64,000 nt of DNA from Aminobacter aminovorans (GTDB taxonomy: Bacteria; Pseudomonadota; Alphaproteobacteria; Rhizobiales; Rhizobiaceae), in assembly GCF_900445235.1 (NCBI RefSeq), contig NZ_UFSM01000001.1:2371501-2435500 (forward strand). Reading direction: 5' to 3'. Positions 43,805 to 54,384 of the stretch are shown one piece after another. The notes under the pieces were generated by a model that did not search any database, was not told the DNA's origin, and was given only the letters and a program-made list of their open reading frames with translations. A program made the translations under genes and the position numbers. How positions within the stretch are numbered: the stretch's first letter is position 1; every line of letters starts with the position of its first letter.

Positions 43805-45739
43805 ATGTTTGTGCGGCGTTTGCGTGGATTCGACAGACCGACGTTCGCCCGTGCGCTTCCGCGCGCGGCGGTTGCAATGCTGTTGTCGTCCAGCATCCTG
43901 GCTGTGGAAACCCAGCGCGCCGCCGCCTTCGAAATCTTCGGAATCAAGCTGTGGGGCTCGTCGAAGGAGGATGACGCCGACGTCGTCGACCCACTCGACT
44001 ATGCCGTAACCTTCGAGGTCGACACCTCGGACGACGACCTCAAGGAGGCGATCGAAAATGCCTCGCTGCTCAAAGGCGAGGAGGATCGGCCGGTGTCCGG
44101 GTCGCTCGGCCTGCTCGCCAAGGCGCGCAACGACCGCGAACGCCTCGTCGCCGCGCTGTTTTCCAAGGCGCGCTATGACGGTGTCGTCAAAATTTCCATC
44201 GCCGGCAAGAACCTCGACGATCTCGCTCCCGACGCAGTCTTCGACGGGCCACAGCCGGTTCCTGTCAGCGTCACGGTCCAGCCCGGTTCGATGTTCACAC
44301 TCGGCGATGTGGTGCTCAAGGGCGATGCCGCCAACATCAGGGGCGCCGATTTTGGCCTGATCGCTGGCGGCAATGCGGCCTCCGACGCCATCCTGAAGGC
44401 TGAGGCCGGCATCGTACGCGCGCTCAAGGAAGAGGGCAGGCCGCTCGCCAAGGTAACCAGCCGCACCATCGTTGCCGACCACGCCACCACCACGCTGGAC
44501 GTCACCCTCGACGTCGCAGCCGGTCCGATCGCCGGTTATGGCGAAACGACGGTCGAGGGCACCGAGGCGGTCGACCGCGACTTCACCGTCTATATGACCG
44601 GGCTCGAGCCCGGCCGGAAATATTCGCCCAAGGAGATCGAGGAGGCGCGCAACCGCCTTCTGGCGCTCGAAGTGTTCAGCTCGGTGTCGATCAACGAAGC
44701 CCTCGCGCTCGATCCGACCGGCAACATCCCGATGGATGTCCGCGTCAGCGAGCGCAAGATGCGTTACTTCGGTGCCGGCGCCACCTATTCCAACACCGAA
44801 GGTGCGGGGCTCGAAGGCTACTGGGGCCACCGCAACCTGTTCGGCCGTGCCGAAAAGCTGCGCATCAGTGGTTCGATCGGCCGCATCAGCGACACCACCG
44901 AACTCGGCAAGCTCAACTACAATGCCGGCATCATGTTCGAGAAGCCAGGTGTCATCGGGCCTGCTTCGAAGTTCTTTGCCAACCTCAAGGCGTCCTATGA
45001 GCACCCCGACGCCTATGACATCTTCTCGGTCAAGGGAAATGCCGGCGTCTCCTACGAGCTGACCAGGCAACAGACCGTCTCGGCCTCGCTCGCGGTCGAC
45101 TATTCCGACATCGAGGACGCTCTCAATCCAGACGGCAAGCGCTACCTGCTGGTGTCGACGCCGCTGCAATATGCCTTCGACAACCGCGACGACAAGCTCA
45201 ACCCGACGCGCGGCTTCCGTGCGCTCGCTTATATCGAGCCGACCTATGACGCGCTGAACGGCAATACCTTCGTCAAGCTCAAGGGCGAGGGCTCGGCTTA
45301 TTACGGGCTCGGCGATCAGAACCGGTTCGTTCTCGCCGGCCGCGTTGCCATGGGCTCGATCCTCGGCGCCGGCCTCGACGACGTGCCGGCCGATCGGCGC
45401 TTCTATTCCGGTGGCGGCGGCTCGGTACGCGGCTACGCCTATCAGGGCATCGGCCCGGAGCTCAACGGCAAGCCGACCGGCGGCCTGTCCTATGCCGAAA
45501 CCTCGGTCGAGATCCGCTATGCCGTCAACGACAAGATCGGCATCGTGCCGTTCATCGATGCCGGCACCGTCTCGGCCAAGCAATTCCCCGATTTCGGCAC
45601 CGTAAAGGTCGGTGCCGGTATCGGCGTCCGCTATCTCACCCCGTTCGGCCCGCTGCGCGTCGATGTCGCCGTGCCGCTCAATCCGGGGCCGGGCGATCCC
45701 AGCTATGGCTTCTACGCCGGCGTCGGCCAGGCGTTCTGA
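43805..45739 (+). CDS. tamA: Translocation and assembly module outer-membrane protein TamA
   Basis: 644 residues from the ATG at 43805 (a TTG at 43802 is the alternative). Signal peptide to about residue 42 (AVETQRAAA). Residues ~45-330 are POTRA domains (VTFEVDTSDDDLKEAIENAS; GYGETTVEGTEAVDRDFTVYM). From ~330 a 16-strand Omp85 barrel with the L6-loop VRGYAY (GGGGSVRGYAYQGIGPE) near 540 and a final Phe in VGQAF, the outer-membrane insertion signal. Works with TamB to move material such as autotransporters or phospholipids to the outer membrane. Could serve the inverse-autotransporter adhesins of this window (inference). Confidence 0.93.
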   Translation: MFVRRLRGFDRPTFARALPRAAVAMLLSSSILAVETQRAAAFEIFGIKLWGSSKEDDADVVDPLDYAVTFEVDTSDDDLKEAIENASLLKGEEDRPVSGSLGLLAKARNDRERLVAALFSKARYDGVVKISIAGKNLDDLAPDAVFDGPQPVPVSVTVQPGSMFTLGDVVLKGDAANIRGADFGLIAGGNAASDAILKAEAGIVRALKEEGRPLAKVTSRTIVADHATTTLDVTLDVAAGPIAGYGETTVEGTEAVDRDFTVYMTGLEPGRKYSPKEIEEARNRLLALEVFSSVSINEALALDPTGNIPMDVRVSERKMRYFGAGATYSNTEGAGLEGYWGHRNLFGRAEKLRISGSIGRISDTTELGKLNYNAGIMFEKPGVIGPASKFFANLKASYEHPDAYDIFSVKGNAGVSYELTRQQTVSASLAVDYSDIEDALNPDGKRYLLVSTPLQYAFDNRDDKLNPTRGFRALAYIEPTYDALNGNTFVKLKGEGSAYYGLGDQNRFVLAGRVAMGSILGAGLDDVPADRRFYSGGGGSVRGYAYQGIGPELNGKPTGGLSYAETSVEIRYAVNDKIGIVPFIDAGTVSAKQFPDFGTVKVGAGIGVRYLTPFGPLRVDVAVPLNPGPGDPSYGFYAGVGQAF

Positions 45740-45744
45740 CCGCG

Positions 45745-48700
45745 ATGGTTATGCTGAAGAAAATCCTGCGCATCCTCCGCATCGCGGTTCTCGTCGTGCT
45801 GGCCTTCGTCATCGGCGCCACGGCTGTGTTCACGCTGACCTCGAAGGGGCGCGAAAACCTCGCCGGGCTGATCTCCAGCGTCGCCTCGACGCCCGACCAG
45901 AAGATCAGGCTTAGCGGGCTGAGCGGTATCTGGTCGGGCAATCTCAGGCTCGACAATGTGGTGATCGAAGACAACACGGGTGCATGGCTCGCCCTGCGCG
46001 GCGTCTCAGTCGACTGGTCGCCGCTGGCGCTACTCTCGCGCACCTTTCGCGCCGACAGGATTGCCGCCGACCGCATCGAACTTGCCCGCCTGCCGCAGGC
46101 CGGCACGAAGGAGGAGAGCAGCGGCGGCGGCCTGTCGCTGCCGGTTTCCGTCGACATCAAGGCGATCGAGCTGCCTGAGATCGCACTTGGCGAAGCGCTT
46201 TCCGGCACCGGCATCGCAGAGCTTGCCGCCAGGGGCATGCTGCGCGCCGACCGTTCGCCGCTCGGCATCGAGACAAAGCTCCACGTCTCGCGCAACGACG
46301 GCAAGGAAGGTGTAATCGATGCCGACATCGCCTTTGCGCCAGCCGACAACCGCATCGCGCTCAACATCCGCGCCGCAGAGCCCGCCGGCGGCATCATCGC
46401 CAACATCCTCAAGCTGCCCAATCAACCGGCGGTCGAACTCGTTGTTGCAGGCGAGGGGCCTGCCGCCAACTGGAGCGGCAATGGCACCTTCGCCGTCGAC
46501 GGCAATGTCGTTACCCGGATTTCCGGCACCCACCAGTTGACCGACAACGGCAATGTCATTTCGGCAAAGGGTGATGGCGCCTTCGAGGATTTTCTGCCCG
46601 CCGCGCTCAAGCCGCTGCTCGCCGGCAACACCACCTTCGACGTCGCCGGCACGCGGACGACGACCGGCGGTCTCGACATCGAGCGCGCCACCGTTGCCAG
46701 TAGCGCGCTGACCGCCACCGCCGCCGGTTCGCTCGATCCGGAAGGTGCCGCTGATCTCTCGCTCGACGTCAAGGCCAATGAAGGGCCTATCGTGCTCAGC
46801 CTCGGCAGCGATGCCCAGCCTGTCACCGTTGCCATCAATGCTGCAAGCCTGCGCGCCCTTGGCGACGGCAAGGCGCCGGGGGTCGATTTCAGCGCCTCGC
46901 TGCTTTCGGTCATCGCCGGCAACACCGAATTGCGCGACATTGCCGCCTCCGCCCATTCCGATGGCTTCAACATCGCCAACCGCAGCGGCCCGCTGTCGAT
47001 CAAGCTCGGCGTCGCTGAACTCAAGACCGACGTCGCCACGCTGGCACCGCTGGTCGCCGGCCGCGTCGCTGTCGACATGGCAGGCTCCATCGGCAAGGAT
47101 CAGGTCGTCGTCGACGAAGGCACGATCCGCAGCGACGCGCTTAACGGCTCGCTGAACGCCAAGCTTAATCTGGTCGACCTGTCGCTCGAACTTGGTGTCA
47201 AGGCTGACGTCGCTTCCAGCGCGCTGCCATCAGGTGTCCGCATCGCGCTCGCCGAGCGCACCCAGTTTTCCGCCACCGCCAGCCGCGACGCCGAAGGCAG
47301 CTTCGCCGCCAATGCCATCGAGTTCACCTCCGGCGCGCTGACCGCCAGTGGCACGGCTCGGGTCAAGGGCACTGACGTCGACGCCGATCTCAAGGGTTCC
47401 TTCGCCGATATCTCGTTGTTGTCCAAGGACGCCAAGGGTTCCGTCGACTTCGCACTGACCGCCAAGGGCGCGCGCACCGCGCCTGACATTTCGCTGACCG
47501 TCACCAGTGACCGCATCGAGGCGGCGGCGCGCGAAATCACCGGGCTCAGCCTGAAGGCATCAGGCAAGATCGATCCGGCCAACCCGGCCGCCAATGTCGC
47601 GCTGTCGGGCATCGTCGCCGGCCAGCCGCTTCAGGGCAGTGCCGTGCTCGCCACCGCTGACGGCAAGCGCGAGATCAAGGGCCTGTCGCTGTCGCTGGGC
47701 GAAAACAAGCTTTCCGGCGACCTTGTGCTCGACCAGGACTTTGCGCCGCTCGGCACCGTCACCATCGACATGCCCGACATCGGCCCGCTCGCGGCACTTG
47801 CGCTCGAAAAGGCCGAAGGCGACTTGCGCGGCAAGATCGACTTCACGCGTTCCGGCGATGTCCCGCAGGCGCGCCTCGAGTTGGGCACGGCTTCGCTAAA
47901 GCGCGGCGATCTCGCCGCCAGCAACGTCTCGATCAATGCAGAAATCCTCAACTACCTCAAGGCGCCGGCGATCTCGGGTACGATCAAGGCCACATCGGTA
48001 AGCTCGGGCAAGACGGTCATCTCGGGCATATCGGTCGATCTCAAGCGCGACGGCGAATGGACCGGCTTCTCCGGCGGCGCCACCGTCGCCGACATCCCGG
48101 CAAGGGCCACAGGCCGCGTGAAGCTGGCAGGCGGTACCACGACCATCGAACTGGCCTCGGGTGACGCGGTCATGCGCGGCATCAAGGCTGCCGTTGCGCG
48201 TCCGACGACGATTTCGATTGCAGGCGGCACGACGACCCTCGACAAGCTCGCGCTCAATCTCGGCGGCGGCACGGCGACGATCTCCGGCACTGCCGGCGCC
48301 GCGCTCAATCTCAACGCTACGCTGGCCAACGTGCCGGCCTCGCTTGCCAACGCGTTCGCGCCGGGCCTTGGTGCCGCTGGTTCGATCTCGGGCACGGTCA
48401 AGGTTTCGGGGGCTGCCGCCAGTCCGACAGTCGGCTACGACCTCAAGGTCGCCGGGGCCGCAACCTCTCAGACCACCGGCGCCGGCTTCGGTGCGATGAA
48501 CATCGGCTCGACCGGCACCTTCGCCGGCGGCAAACTCACCTTCCAGTCGACGGTCAGCGAAGGGTCGGGCCTGGCGCTGAAGGGCGGCGGCAGTGTTGTC
48601 ACTACGGCCAAGCCGGTGGCGCTCGACCTCAGTTTTTCCGGGCCGGTGCCGTTTTCCTTCCTGGGCCGCACGCTTGCCGCCCAGGGCATGGCCCTGACCG

Positions 48701-49920
48701 GCACTGCCGACGTCAACGTCCAGGTCCGCGGCCCCGCGACGTCGCCGGTCATTGGCGGCAGCATCCGTGCTTCGGGTGCGCGGCTTCTGATCGCCCAGTC
48801 GGGCATCGCCATCAACGACATCAATCTCGATGTCGGCATCGCCGCCGGTGTTGCCCGCATCAACCGCCTGACCGGCGCGCTGTCGACGGGCGGCCAGCTC
48901 ACTGCCAGCGGCACTGTCGGCACGAATGCTGCCCAGGGGTTCCCGGCCGACATCTCCATCAAGCTGACCGACGGTCGCTACACCGACGGCCGCGTCGTCA
49001 CTGCCAATCTCGGCGGCGATATCGCCATCAAGGGCCCATTGGTTTCAGCACCGGTGCTTTCGGGAACGATCAACCTTGCGCGCACCGTCATCAGCATCCC
49101 TGAAAAGTTCCCCGGTGCCCTGACCGCCGTCGACGTCAAGCACAAGAACGCGCCCAAGGCGGTCGTCGCCCAGCAGGAGGCGATGCGCCCGCCGGCGAAG
49201 GCGAGCGGCGGCAGCGGCGCGCTGATGCTTGACGTCACCGTCAATGCGCCCAACCAGATCTTCGTCCAGGGGCGTGGCCTCGATGCCGAGCTCGGCGGCT
49301 CGCTGCGCCTGTCGGGCTCGTCGGCCTCACCGCAGGCCGTCGGCGAGTTCACGCTGCGCCGTGGCCGCCTCTCAATTCTCGGCAAGCGGCTCAACTTCAC
49401 CTCGGGTTCGGTCGGCTTTTCCGGCTCATTGGTGCCGACGATCAATTTCGCGGCAGAGACGACCGCAGGCGACGCCACGGTGACGATCGGCATTACGGGC
49501 GAAGCCAACAATCCGAAATTCGCCTTCTCGTCAGTGCCGGCGCTGCCTGAGGACGAAGTGCTGGCGCGGCTGATTTTCGGCCGTTCGATGTCCAACCTGT
49601 CGCCGCTGCAGATCGCCCAGTTGGCGGACGCCGCCGCCCAGATGGCCGGCATCGGCGGCTCGACTTCACTGCTTTCAAGCCTGCGCGCGACGCTCGGCGT
49701 CGACGATCTCGATATCAAGACCAACGAGCAGGGCGACACGTCGGTTGCCGTCGGCAAGTATCTGAACGATCGCACCTATCTGTCGATCGAGGCCGGCGAC
49801 CAGCCAGGCTCGGGCAAGGCGACGATCGACCTCAATGTCGGGCGTGGCGTCAAGCTGCGCGGCCAGGCAACCGACAGCGGCGAGGCCAAGGGCGGCATCT
49901 TCTACGAGAAGGAATACTGA
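45745..49920 (+). CDS. tamB: Translocation and assembly module inner-membrane protein TamB
   Basis: 1391 residues. N-terminal anchor helix ~8-30 ([20 protein letters not shown]), then over 1200 residues of low-complexity beta repeats rich in Gly, Ala, Ser and Asp that form the AsmA-like hydrophobic groove. The C-terminal DUF490 domain from ~1040 carries [19 protein letters not shown] and ends in YEKEY. Starts 5 bases after tamA, so translationally linked. Forms a periplasm-spanning bridge with TamA. Confidence 0.94.
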   Translation: MVMLKKILRILRIAVLVVLAFVIGATAVFTLTSKGRENLAGLISSVASTPDQKIRLSGLSGIWSGNLRLDNVVIEDNTGAWLALRGVSVDWSPLALLSRTFRADRIAADRIELARLPQAGTKEESSGGGLSLPVSVDIKAIELPEIALGEALSGTGIAELAARGMLRADRSPLGIETKLHVSRNDGKEGVIDADIAFAPADNRIALNIRAAEPAGGIIANILKLPNQPAVELVVAGEGPAANWSGNGTFAVDGNVVTRISGTHQLTDNGNVISAKGDGAFEDFLPAALKPLLAGNTTFDVAGTRTTTGGLDIERATVASSALTATAAGSLDPEGAADLSLDVKANEGPIVLSLGSDAQPVTVAINAASLRALGDGKAPGVDFSASLLSVIAGNTELRDIAASAHSDGFNIANRSGPLSIKLGVAELKTDVATLAPLVAGRVAVDMAGSIGKDQVVVDEGTIRSDALNGSLNAKLNLVDLSLELGVKADVASSALPSGVRIALAERTQFSATASRDAEGSFAANAIEFTSGALTASGTARVKGTDVDADLKGSFADISLLSKDAKGSVDFALTAKGARTAPDISLTVTSDRIEAAAREITGLSLKASGKIDPANPAANVALSGIVAGQPLQGSAVLATADGKREIKGLSLSLGENKLSGDLVLDQDFAPLGTVTIDMPDIGPLAALALEKAEGDLRGKIDFTRSGDVPQARLELGTASLKRGDLAASNVSINAEILNYLKAPAISGTIKATSVSSGKTVISGISVDLKRDGEWTGFSGGATVADIPARATGRVKLAGGTTTIELASGDAVMRGIKAAVARPTTISIAGGTTTLDKLALNLGGGTATISGTAGAALNLNATLANVPASLANAFAPGLGAAGSISGTVKVSGAAASPTVGYDLKVAGAATSQTTGAGFGAMNIGSTGTFAGGKLTFQSTVSEGSGLALKGGGSVVTTAKPVALDLSFSGPVPFSFLGRTLAAQGMALTGTADVNVQVRGPATSPVIGGSIRASGARLLIAQSGIAINDINLDVGIAAGVARINRLTGALSTGGQLTASGTVGTNAAQGFPADISIKLTDGRYTDGRVVTANLGGDIAIKGPLVSAPVLSGTINLARTVISIPEKFPGALTAVDVKHKNAPKAVVAQQEAMRPPAKASGGSGALMLDVTVNAPNQIFVQGRGLDAELGGSLRLSGSSASPQAVGEFTLRRGRLSILGKRLNFTSGSVGFSGSLVPTINFAAETTAGDATVTIGITGEANNPKFAFSSVPALPEDEVLARLIFGRSMSNLSPLQIAQLADAAAQMAGIGGSTSLLSSLRATLGVDDLDIKTNEQGDTSVAVGKYLNDRTYLSIEAGDQPGSGKATIDLNVGRGVKLRGQATDSGEAKGGIFYEKEY

Positions 49921-50194
49921 GCGGACTGCCGCTGCGGCAACCTCTGCACTGACATATCAGGCGAAGTGTCGTGGCACTGCCGCCGGTTGTCTGAACTCAG
50001 GCATATTAGCTTGGGGCGAAGATTCCGACGAATCCGCTGCGCACTACCATTTTTGCGCCAACTCTGTCGCTATCACGCGAACTGCTCCCCGTTCAAAATT
50101 GCAGACTTACCTACGGGAACGACGACGTCCGACCGTTTTGACAACGGCAATCGGATGCGAAATGGTAACGTTACAGCTTCAATGGGAGACGGAA

Positions 50195-51847
50195 ATGACA
50201 TTCTACAAGAGCAACTCTGATCTTGTTCCCGGCCACATCCGTGAGATGGCCAGTGCTGTCGTCGACGGCAAGATGGACCGTCGCGAGTTCCTCGCGATGG
50301 CAACGACCTTCGGCGCATCGGCGGCCATGGCCTATGGCATGATCGGTCTCGCCATGCCCGTTGAGGCCCAGGCACAGGAAGCCAAGAAGGGCGGCATCCT
50401 AAAGGTCGCGCAGTGGATCAAGGACCCGAAAGATCCGCGCAAGGCGGATTGGTCCGAGATCGCCAATGCCGAGCGCCAGGCCATCGAGCCGCTGGTCAAG
50501 TACACCGACAAATACACCTTCGAACCCTATCTGCTGGCCAGCTGGGAAGTGAACGACGACGCCACCGAATATGTGCTGCACGTTCGTCCCGGCGTGACCT
50601 GGTCGAATGGCGATGCGTTCAACGCCGACGACGTCATCTTCAACTTCACACGCTGGGCCGACAAGAGTGCCGAAGGCAATTCGATGCCCGGCCGCCTCGG
50701 CTCGCTGGTCGACGAGAAGACCGGCAAGCTGCGCGAAGGCTCGGTCGAGAAGGTCGACGACATGACGGTCAAGCTCAAGCTGACCACCTCCGACATCGCC
50801 ATCATCCCGAACCTGACCGACTATCCCGGCCTCATCGTGCATAAGACCTTCGACGAGAAGGGCGGCGACTTCAAGGCTTGCCCGATCGGCACCGGCCCGT
50901 TCGAACTCGTCTCCTACGATGTCGGCCAGAAGGTGGTCTACAAGCGCCGCGAAGACAACAAGTGGTGGAACGGCGAGGTCTATCTCGACGGCGTCGAGCT
51001 GATCGACTACGGCACCGATCCGGCCGCCATGGTCAGCGCCTTCGAGGCCAACGAAGTCCACACCAACTTCGAAACCTCGGCCGACTATGTTTCGATCCTT
51101 GACGGCCTCGGCCTGGTCAAGTCGGAAGTCGTCACCGCGGCCACGATCGTTGCCCGCACCAACGTTGCCAACAAGCCTTACGACGACCAGAAGGTACGTC
51201 AGGCGCTGCACAAGGCCGTCGACAATGCGGTGGTGCTGCAGCTCGGCTACGGCAATGCCGGTACGGCAGCCGAAAACCATCACGTCGCGCCGATCCATCC
51301 GGAATATTTCGAGCTGCCCAAGCAGACCCGCGATCCGGCAGCGGCCAAGGCGCTGATGGCCGAGGCCGGCCAGGCCGACTTCGAGCATGAGCTGATCACC
51401 GTCGACGAGGACTGGCACAAGAACACCGGCGATGCCATCGCCGCCCAGCTGCGCGAGGCCGGAATCAAGGTCAAGCGTACCGTTCTGCCCGGCTCGACCT
51501 TCTGGAACGACTGGACCAAGTACCCGTTCTCGATGACCAACTGGAACATGCGCCCGCTCGGCGTGCAGGTTCTGGCGCTGGCCTATCGCACCGGTGAGGC
51601 CTGGAACGAAAGCGCCTGGTCGAACCCGGAATGGGACAAGAAGCTGAACGCAGCGCTCGCCGTCGCCGACGTCGCCAAGCGCAAGGAAATGATGAAGGAC
51701 ATCGAGCAGACGCTCCAGGATTCCGGCATCATCATCCAGCCGTTCTGGCGCAAGCTCTACAACCACTCGGTCGCCGCGGTGAAGGGCGGCGGCATGCATC
51801 CGACCTTCGAGCACGACTACGGCAAGGTGTGGCTCGACCAGGCCTGA
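50195..51847 (+). CDS. Oligopeptide-type ABC transporter substrate-binding protein (Tat-exported)
   Basis: 550 residues from the ATG at 50195 (GGGAGACGG upstream). N-terminal Tat-like motif [12 protein letters not shown] at residues ~29-40, then a hydrophobic stretch and AQA cleavage near 60. SBP family 5 (DppA/OppA) fold: [26 protein letters not shown] and the middle [21 protein letters not shown]. Ligand unknown: di- or oligopeptides, or an amine such as a pyrimidine-pathway product, given preT-preA just downstream. First of four genes of one transporter. Confidence 0.92.
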   Translation: MTFYKSNSDLVPGHIREMASAVVDGKMDRREFLAMATTFGASAAMAYGMIGLAMPVEAQAQEAKKGGILKVAQWIKDPKDPRKADWSEIANAERQAIEPLVKYTDKYTFEPYLLASWEVNDDATEYVLHVRPGVTWSNGDAFNADDVIFNFTRWADKSAEGNSMPGRLGSLVDEKTGKLREGSVEKVDDMTVKLKLTTSDIAIIPNLTDYPGLIVHKTFDEKGGDFKACPIGTGPFELVSYDVGQKVVYKRREDNKWWNGEVYLDGVELIDYGTDPAAMVSAFEANEVHTNFETSADYVSILDGLGLVKSEVVTAATIVARTNVANKPYDDQKVRQALHKAVDNAVVLQLGYGNAGTAAENHHVAPIHPEYFELPKQTRDPAAAKALMAEAGQADFEHELITVDEDWHKNTGDAIAAQLREAGIKVKRTVLPGSTFWNDWTKYPFSMTNWNMRPLGVQVLALAYRTGEAWNESAWSNPEWDKKLNAALAVADVAKRKEMMKDIEQTLQDSGIIIQPFWRKLYNHSVAAVKGGGMHPTFEHDYGKVWLDQA

Positions 51848-51864
51848 GCCTGAGCCGATGTTAT

Positions 51865-51889
51865 GGGAGGGGTGTCCAGCACCCCTCCC
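51865..51889 (+). terminator. Hairpin between binding-protein and permease genes
   Basis: Perfect 10-bp stem GGGAGGGGTG/CACCCCTCCC with a 5-base loop TCCAG, 17 bases after the binding-protein stop. Probably an mRNA-stabilising or partially terminating hairpin that sets a higher level of the binding protein; no T-run follows. Confidence 0.7.
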
Positions 51890-51948
51890 GCCTTCCGCAA
51901 CCGGGTTGATCGCCACGGACCCCAAACCCACAAAGGCAGGGGACGCCA

Positions 51949-52983
51949 ATGCTATCTTTCATCACGCGCCGCCTCGGCACCATGGCATTGACCATGCTGT
52001 GCCTGACCCTTGTGGTGTTCTTTCTCATCAATCTCGAGCCCAACCTGAAGAAGCTGGCGATCAGCCAGACCGAAATGCGCACGACGTCGGACCAGCTCGA
52101 AAGCTGGCTGCAGCGCAACGGCTACCGCCAGAACTTCTTCATCCGCTACGGCCAGTGGCTCGGCGTCGTCCAGAAGCAGCCCAACATCGACCCGGCCAAC
52201 GGCCAGGCGGTGCCGCGCTTCCGCTTCTGCAACGAGGCGGCGGAGCCTACCTATTCCGGCATCCTGCAAGGCGATTTCGGCTGCTCGACCAAGTTCAAGA
52301 CACCCGTCGCCACCAAGCTGTTCCCCGCACTCGGCGCCACCGGCATCCTGATGTTCTGGGTGCTGGTCACCATGGTGCCGATATCGCTGTTGATCGGCAT
52401 TCTCGCCGGCATGCGCGAGGGCTCGCGCACCGACAGGACGCTGTCTGTCGCCTCGATCGCAACGACTGCGACGCCTGAATATGTCTCGGGCGTCATCTTC
52501 ACCGTCATCTTCGCCTCGTGGCTGGGCTGGCTCAACGGCTCGGCGGCTTCCGCCAGCCAGGGCATCACCTTCTACAACTTCACTCTGCCGGTGATGACGC
52601 TCGCCATCTACGGTATCGGCTACATCGCCCGCATGACGCGCGCCTCGATGGTCGAGGTGATGACCCAGCAATATATCCGCACCGCTCGCCTCAAGGGCCT
52701 GTCCTTCGGCAATGTCGTGGTCAAGCACGCGCTGCGCAACGCGCTGATCGCGCCGTTCACCGTCATCATGCTGCAGTTTCCCTGGCTGCTCACCGGCGTC
52801 GTCATCGTCGAGGTGATGTTCCGCTACCAGGGCTTTGGCTACACGCTGGTCGAAGCCGCAGGGAATAACGATATCGACCTGTTGCTCGGCTGCTCGCTGG
52901 TCTCGGTCTTCATCGTCCTTATCACCCAGCTGATTTCTGATGTCGGCTACGCCTACCTCAATCCACGCATCCGCGTTCAGTAG
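51949..52983 (+). CDS. Peptide-type ABC transporter permease (DppB-like)
   Basis: 344 residues with AGGGGACG before the ATG. N-terminal helix LGTMALTMLCLTLVVFFLINL typical of DppB/OppB, a periplasmic part to ~130, then five helices. The contact loop is YIRTARLKGLSFGNVVVKHALRNALI near residue 242. Pairs with the next gene's product. Distance to that gene 12 bases. Confidence 0.93.
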   Translation: MLSFITRRLGTMALTMLCLTLVVFFLINLEPNLKKLAISQTEMRTTSDQLESWLQRNGYRQNFFIRYGQWLGVVQKQPNIDPANGQAVPRFRFCNEAAEPTYSGILQGDFGCSTKFKTPVATKLFPALGATGILMFWVLVTMVPISLLIGILAGMREGSRTDRTLSVASIATTATPEYVSGVIFTVIFASWLGWLNGSAASASQGITFYNFTLPVMTLAIYGIGYIARMTRASMVEVMTQQYIRTARLKGLSFGNVVVKHALRNALIAPFTVIMLQFPWLLTGVVIVEVMFRYQGFGYTLVEAAGNNDIDLLLGCSLVSVFIVLITQLISDVGYAYLNPRIRVQ

Positions 52984-52995
52984 GGAGACGGCCGC

Positions 52996-54153
52996 ATGCA
53001 GATCGAATTTATCGGCGCCTTCCAGACGTTCCTCGGCGTGCTCGCCCGCTTCTGGCCGGTGTGGCTGGCCATGGCCATCGTGCTGGTCGCCAGTTTCAAT
53101 TTCCGCAAGCATCTCGGCCTCTACGGCCAGCTCTTCGACTCGGGGGTCGGCATCGCTGGCGTCGGCATCTGCTTCTTCTGGCTGTTCACGGCGATCTTCG
53201 CGGCAAAGGTCGCGCCCTTCGACCCGCTCGCCCAGATTCCGATCATGAAGGACGCGCTGCCCGGCGCCATCGAGCCGGCGTCGAAGCAGGTCTACCTGTT
53301 CGGCGGCGACAAGCTCGCCCGCGATGTCTTCTCGCGCATGGTCTATGGCAGCCAGATCGTGCTGATCATCGCACCGGCGGCCACCGCCTTCGCGCTGATG
53401 GTCGGCATCACGCTCGGCCTGCCGGCCGGCTATTATGGCGGGCGGATCGACTCGTTCCTGTCCTTCCTCGCCAACCTCGTGCTCGCCTTCCCGGTGATCC
53501 TGCTGTTCTACCTGCTGGTCACCCCCGGCATCATGGACACGCCGATCCCCTATGCCATGGCGGGTGTGTTCTTCCTGTTTCCGATCATCTTCTTTTCGGT
53601 GCTGTTCTACACCCGCTTCAAGAGCCGGCCTGAGCGCATCTACCTGCTGCTCGGGCTCACCTTGCTGCTCGGCGGCTGGGTTTATGTCGGCCTGGTCTTC
53701 AACGCCGATCCGCTCGGCATCATCTCGATCGATCCCAACCAGCTCAACATCTTCGTCGCCGTCGTCTTCGCGTCCAGCCCTGGCGTGTTCCGCATCGTGC
53801 GTGGCCTGACCATGGACATCAAGACGCGGGACTACGTCTCCGCCGCCCAGACCCGCGGCGAGAGCCCGTGGTACATCATGCTGTGGGAGATCCTGCCCAA
53901 TGCGCGGGGCCCGCTGATCGTCGATGCCTGCCTGCGCATCGGCTACACCACCATCCTGCTCGGCACGCTCGGCTATTTCGGCCTCGGCCTGGCACCCGAA
54001 AGCCCGGACTGGGGCACCGCGATCAAGGACGCCAGCCGCCTGCTGCGCTCCTTCATCCACCCGGCATTGCCGCCGACGATCGCGCTGATGTCATTCGTGC
54101 TCGGCCTCAATCTTCTTGCCGACGCGCTGCGCGAACAATCGATGAAGGATTGA
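52996..54153 (+). CDS. Peptide-type ABC transporter permease (DppC-like)
   Basis: 385 residues (DppC is usually ~300; the extra is in the N-terminal half and between helices). GGGAGACGG ribosome site. After an N-terminal helix pair the sequence reads GGDKLARDVFSRMVYGSQIVL, the DppC signature (usually TDxxGRDVxSRxxxGxR). The contact loop DYVSAAQTRGESPWYIMLWEILPNA is near residue 282. Ends GLNLLADALREQSMKD. The ATPase gene follows, but only after 231 bases occupied by an inverted-repeat element. Confidence 0.93.
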   Translation: MQIEFIGAFQTFLGVLARFWPVWLAMAIVLVASFNFRKHLGLYGQLFDSGVGIAGVGICFFWLFTAIFAAKVAPFDPLAQIPIMKDALPGAIEPASKQVYLFGGDKLARDVFSRMVYGSQIVLIIAPAATAFALMVGITLGLPAGYYGGRIDSFLSFLANLVLAFPVILLFYLLVTPGIMDTPIPYAMAGVFFLFPIIFFSVLFYTRFKSRPERIYLLLGLTLLLGGWVYVGLVFNADPLGIISIDPNQLNIFVAVVFASSPGVFRIVRGLTMDIKTRDYVSAAQTRGESPWYIMLWEILPNARGPLIVDACLRIGYTTILLGTLGYFGLGLAPESPDWGTAIKDASRLLRSFIHPALPPTIALMSFVLGLNLLADALREQSMKD

Positions 54154-54167
54154 GCGCTTGATATCAG

Positions 54168-54346
54168 GTCGCCCCCCACTCCTGCCCTTCGGGCAACCTC
54201 TCCCCCGCTCGACGGGGGAGAGGAAGGGCCGGCCGCAACGCCTTGCCTCAGACACCAATTCAAACCGTGCAGGACGAAATCCCTTTCCTCTCTCCCGTCG
54301 AAAGGTGGAGAGGTGCCTCGCGCAGCGAGGCGGAGCTGGGGGCGAC
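54168..54346. repeat. Inverted-repeat (MITE-like) element between permease and ATPase genes
   Basis: 179 bases bounded by perfect 9-bp inverted ends GTCGCCCCC (54168-54176) and GGGGGCGAC (54338-54346). Each ~60-base arm holds its own palindromes: CCTCTCCCCCG/CGGGGGAGAGG (54197-54223) and, in the other arm, a diverged CCTCTCTCCC/GGTGGAGAGG (54287-54313) and GCCTCGC/GCGAGGC. No coding capacity. It sits inside the transporter operon. Confidence 0.75.
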
Positions 54347-54384
54347 CGTCCTGCGACAAGGCACCTCCACCAGGAGAGACGTCG

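Noticed and set aside
43613..45583. 656-codon minus-strand frame opposite tamA
   Set aside because: Antisense shadow; the plus-strand frame has a signal peptide, POTRA and Omp85 motifs.
51952..54060. 702-codon minus-strand frame opposite the two permeases
   Set aside because: Asp/Glu/Arg-rich composition, no motifs, while the other strand carries clear permease signatures.
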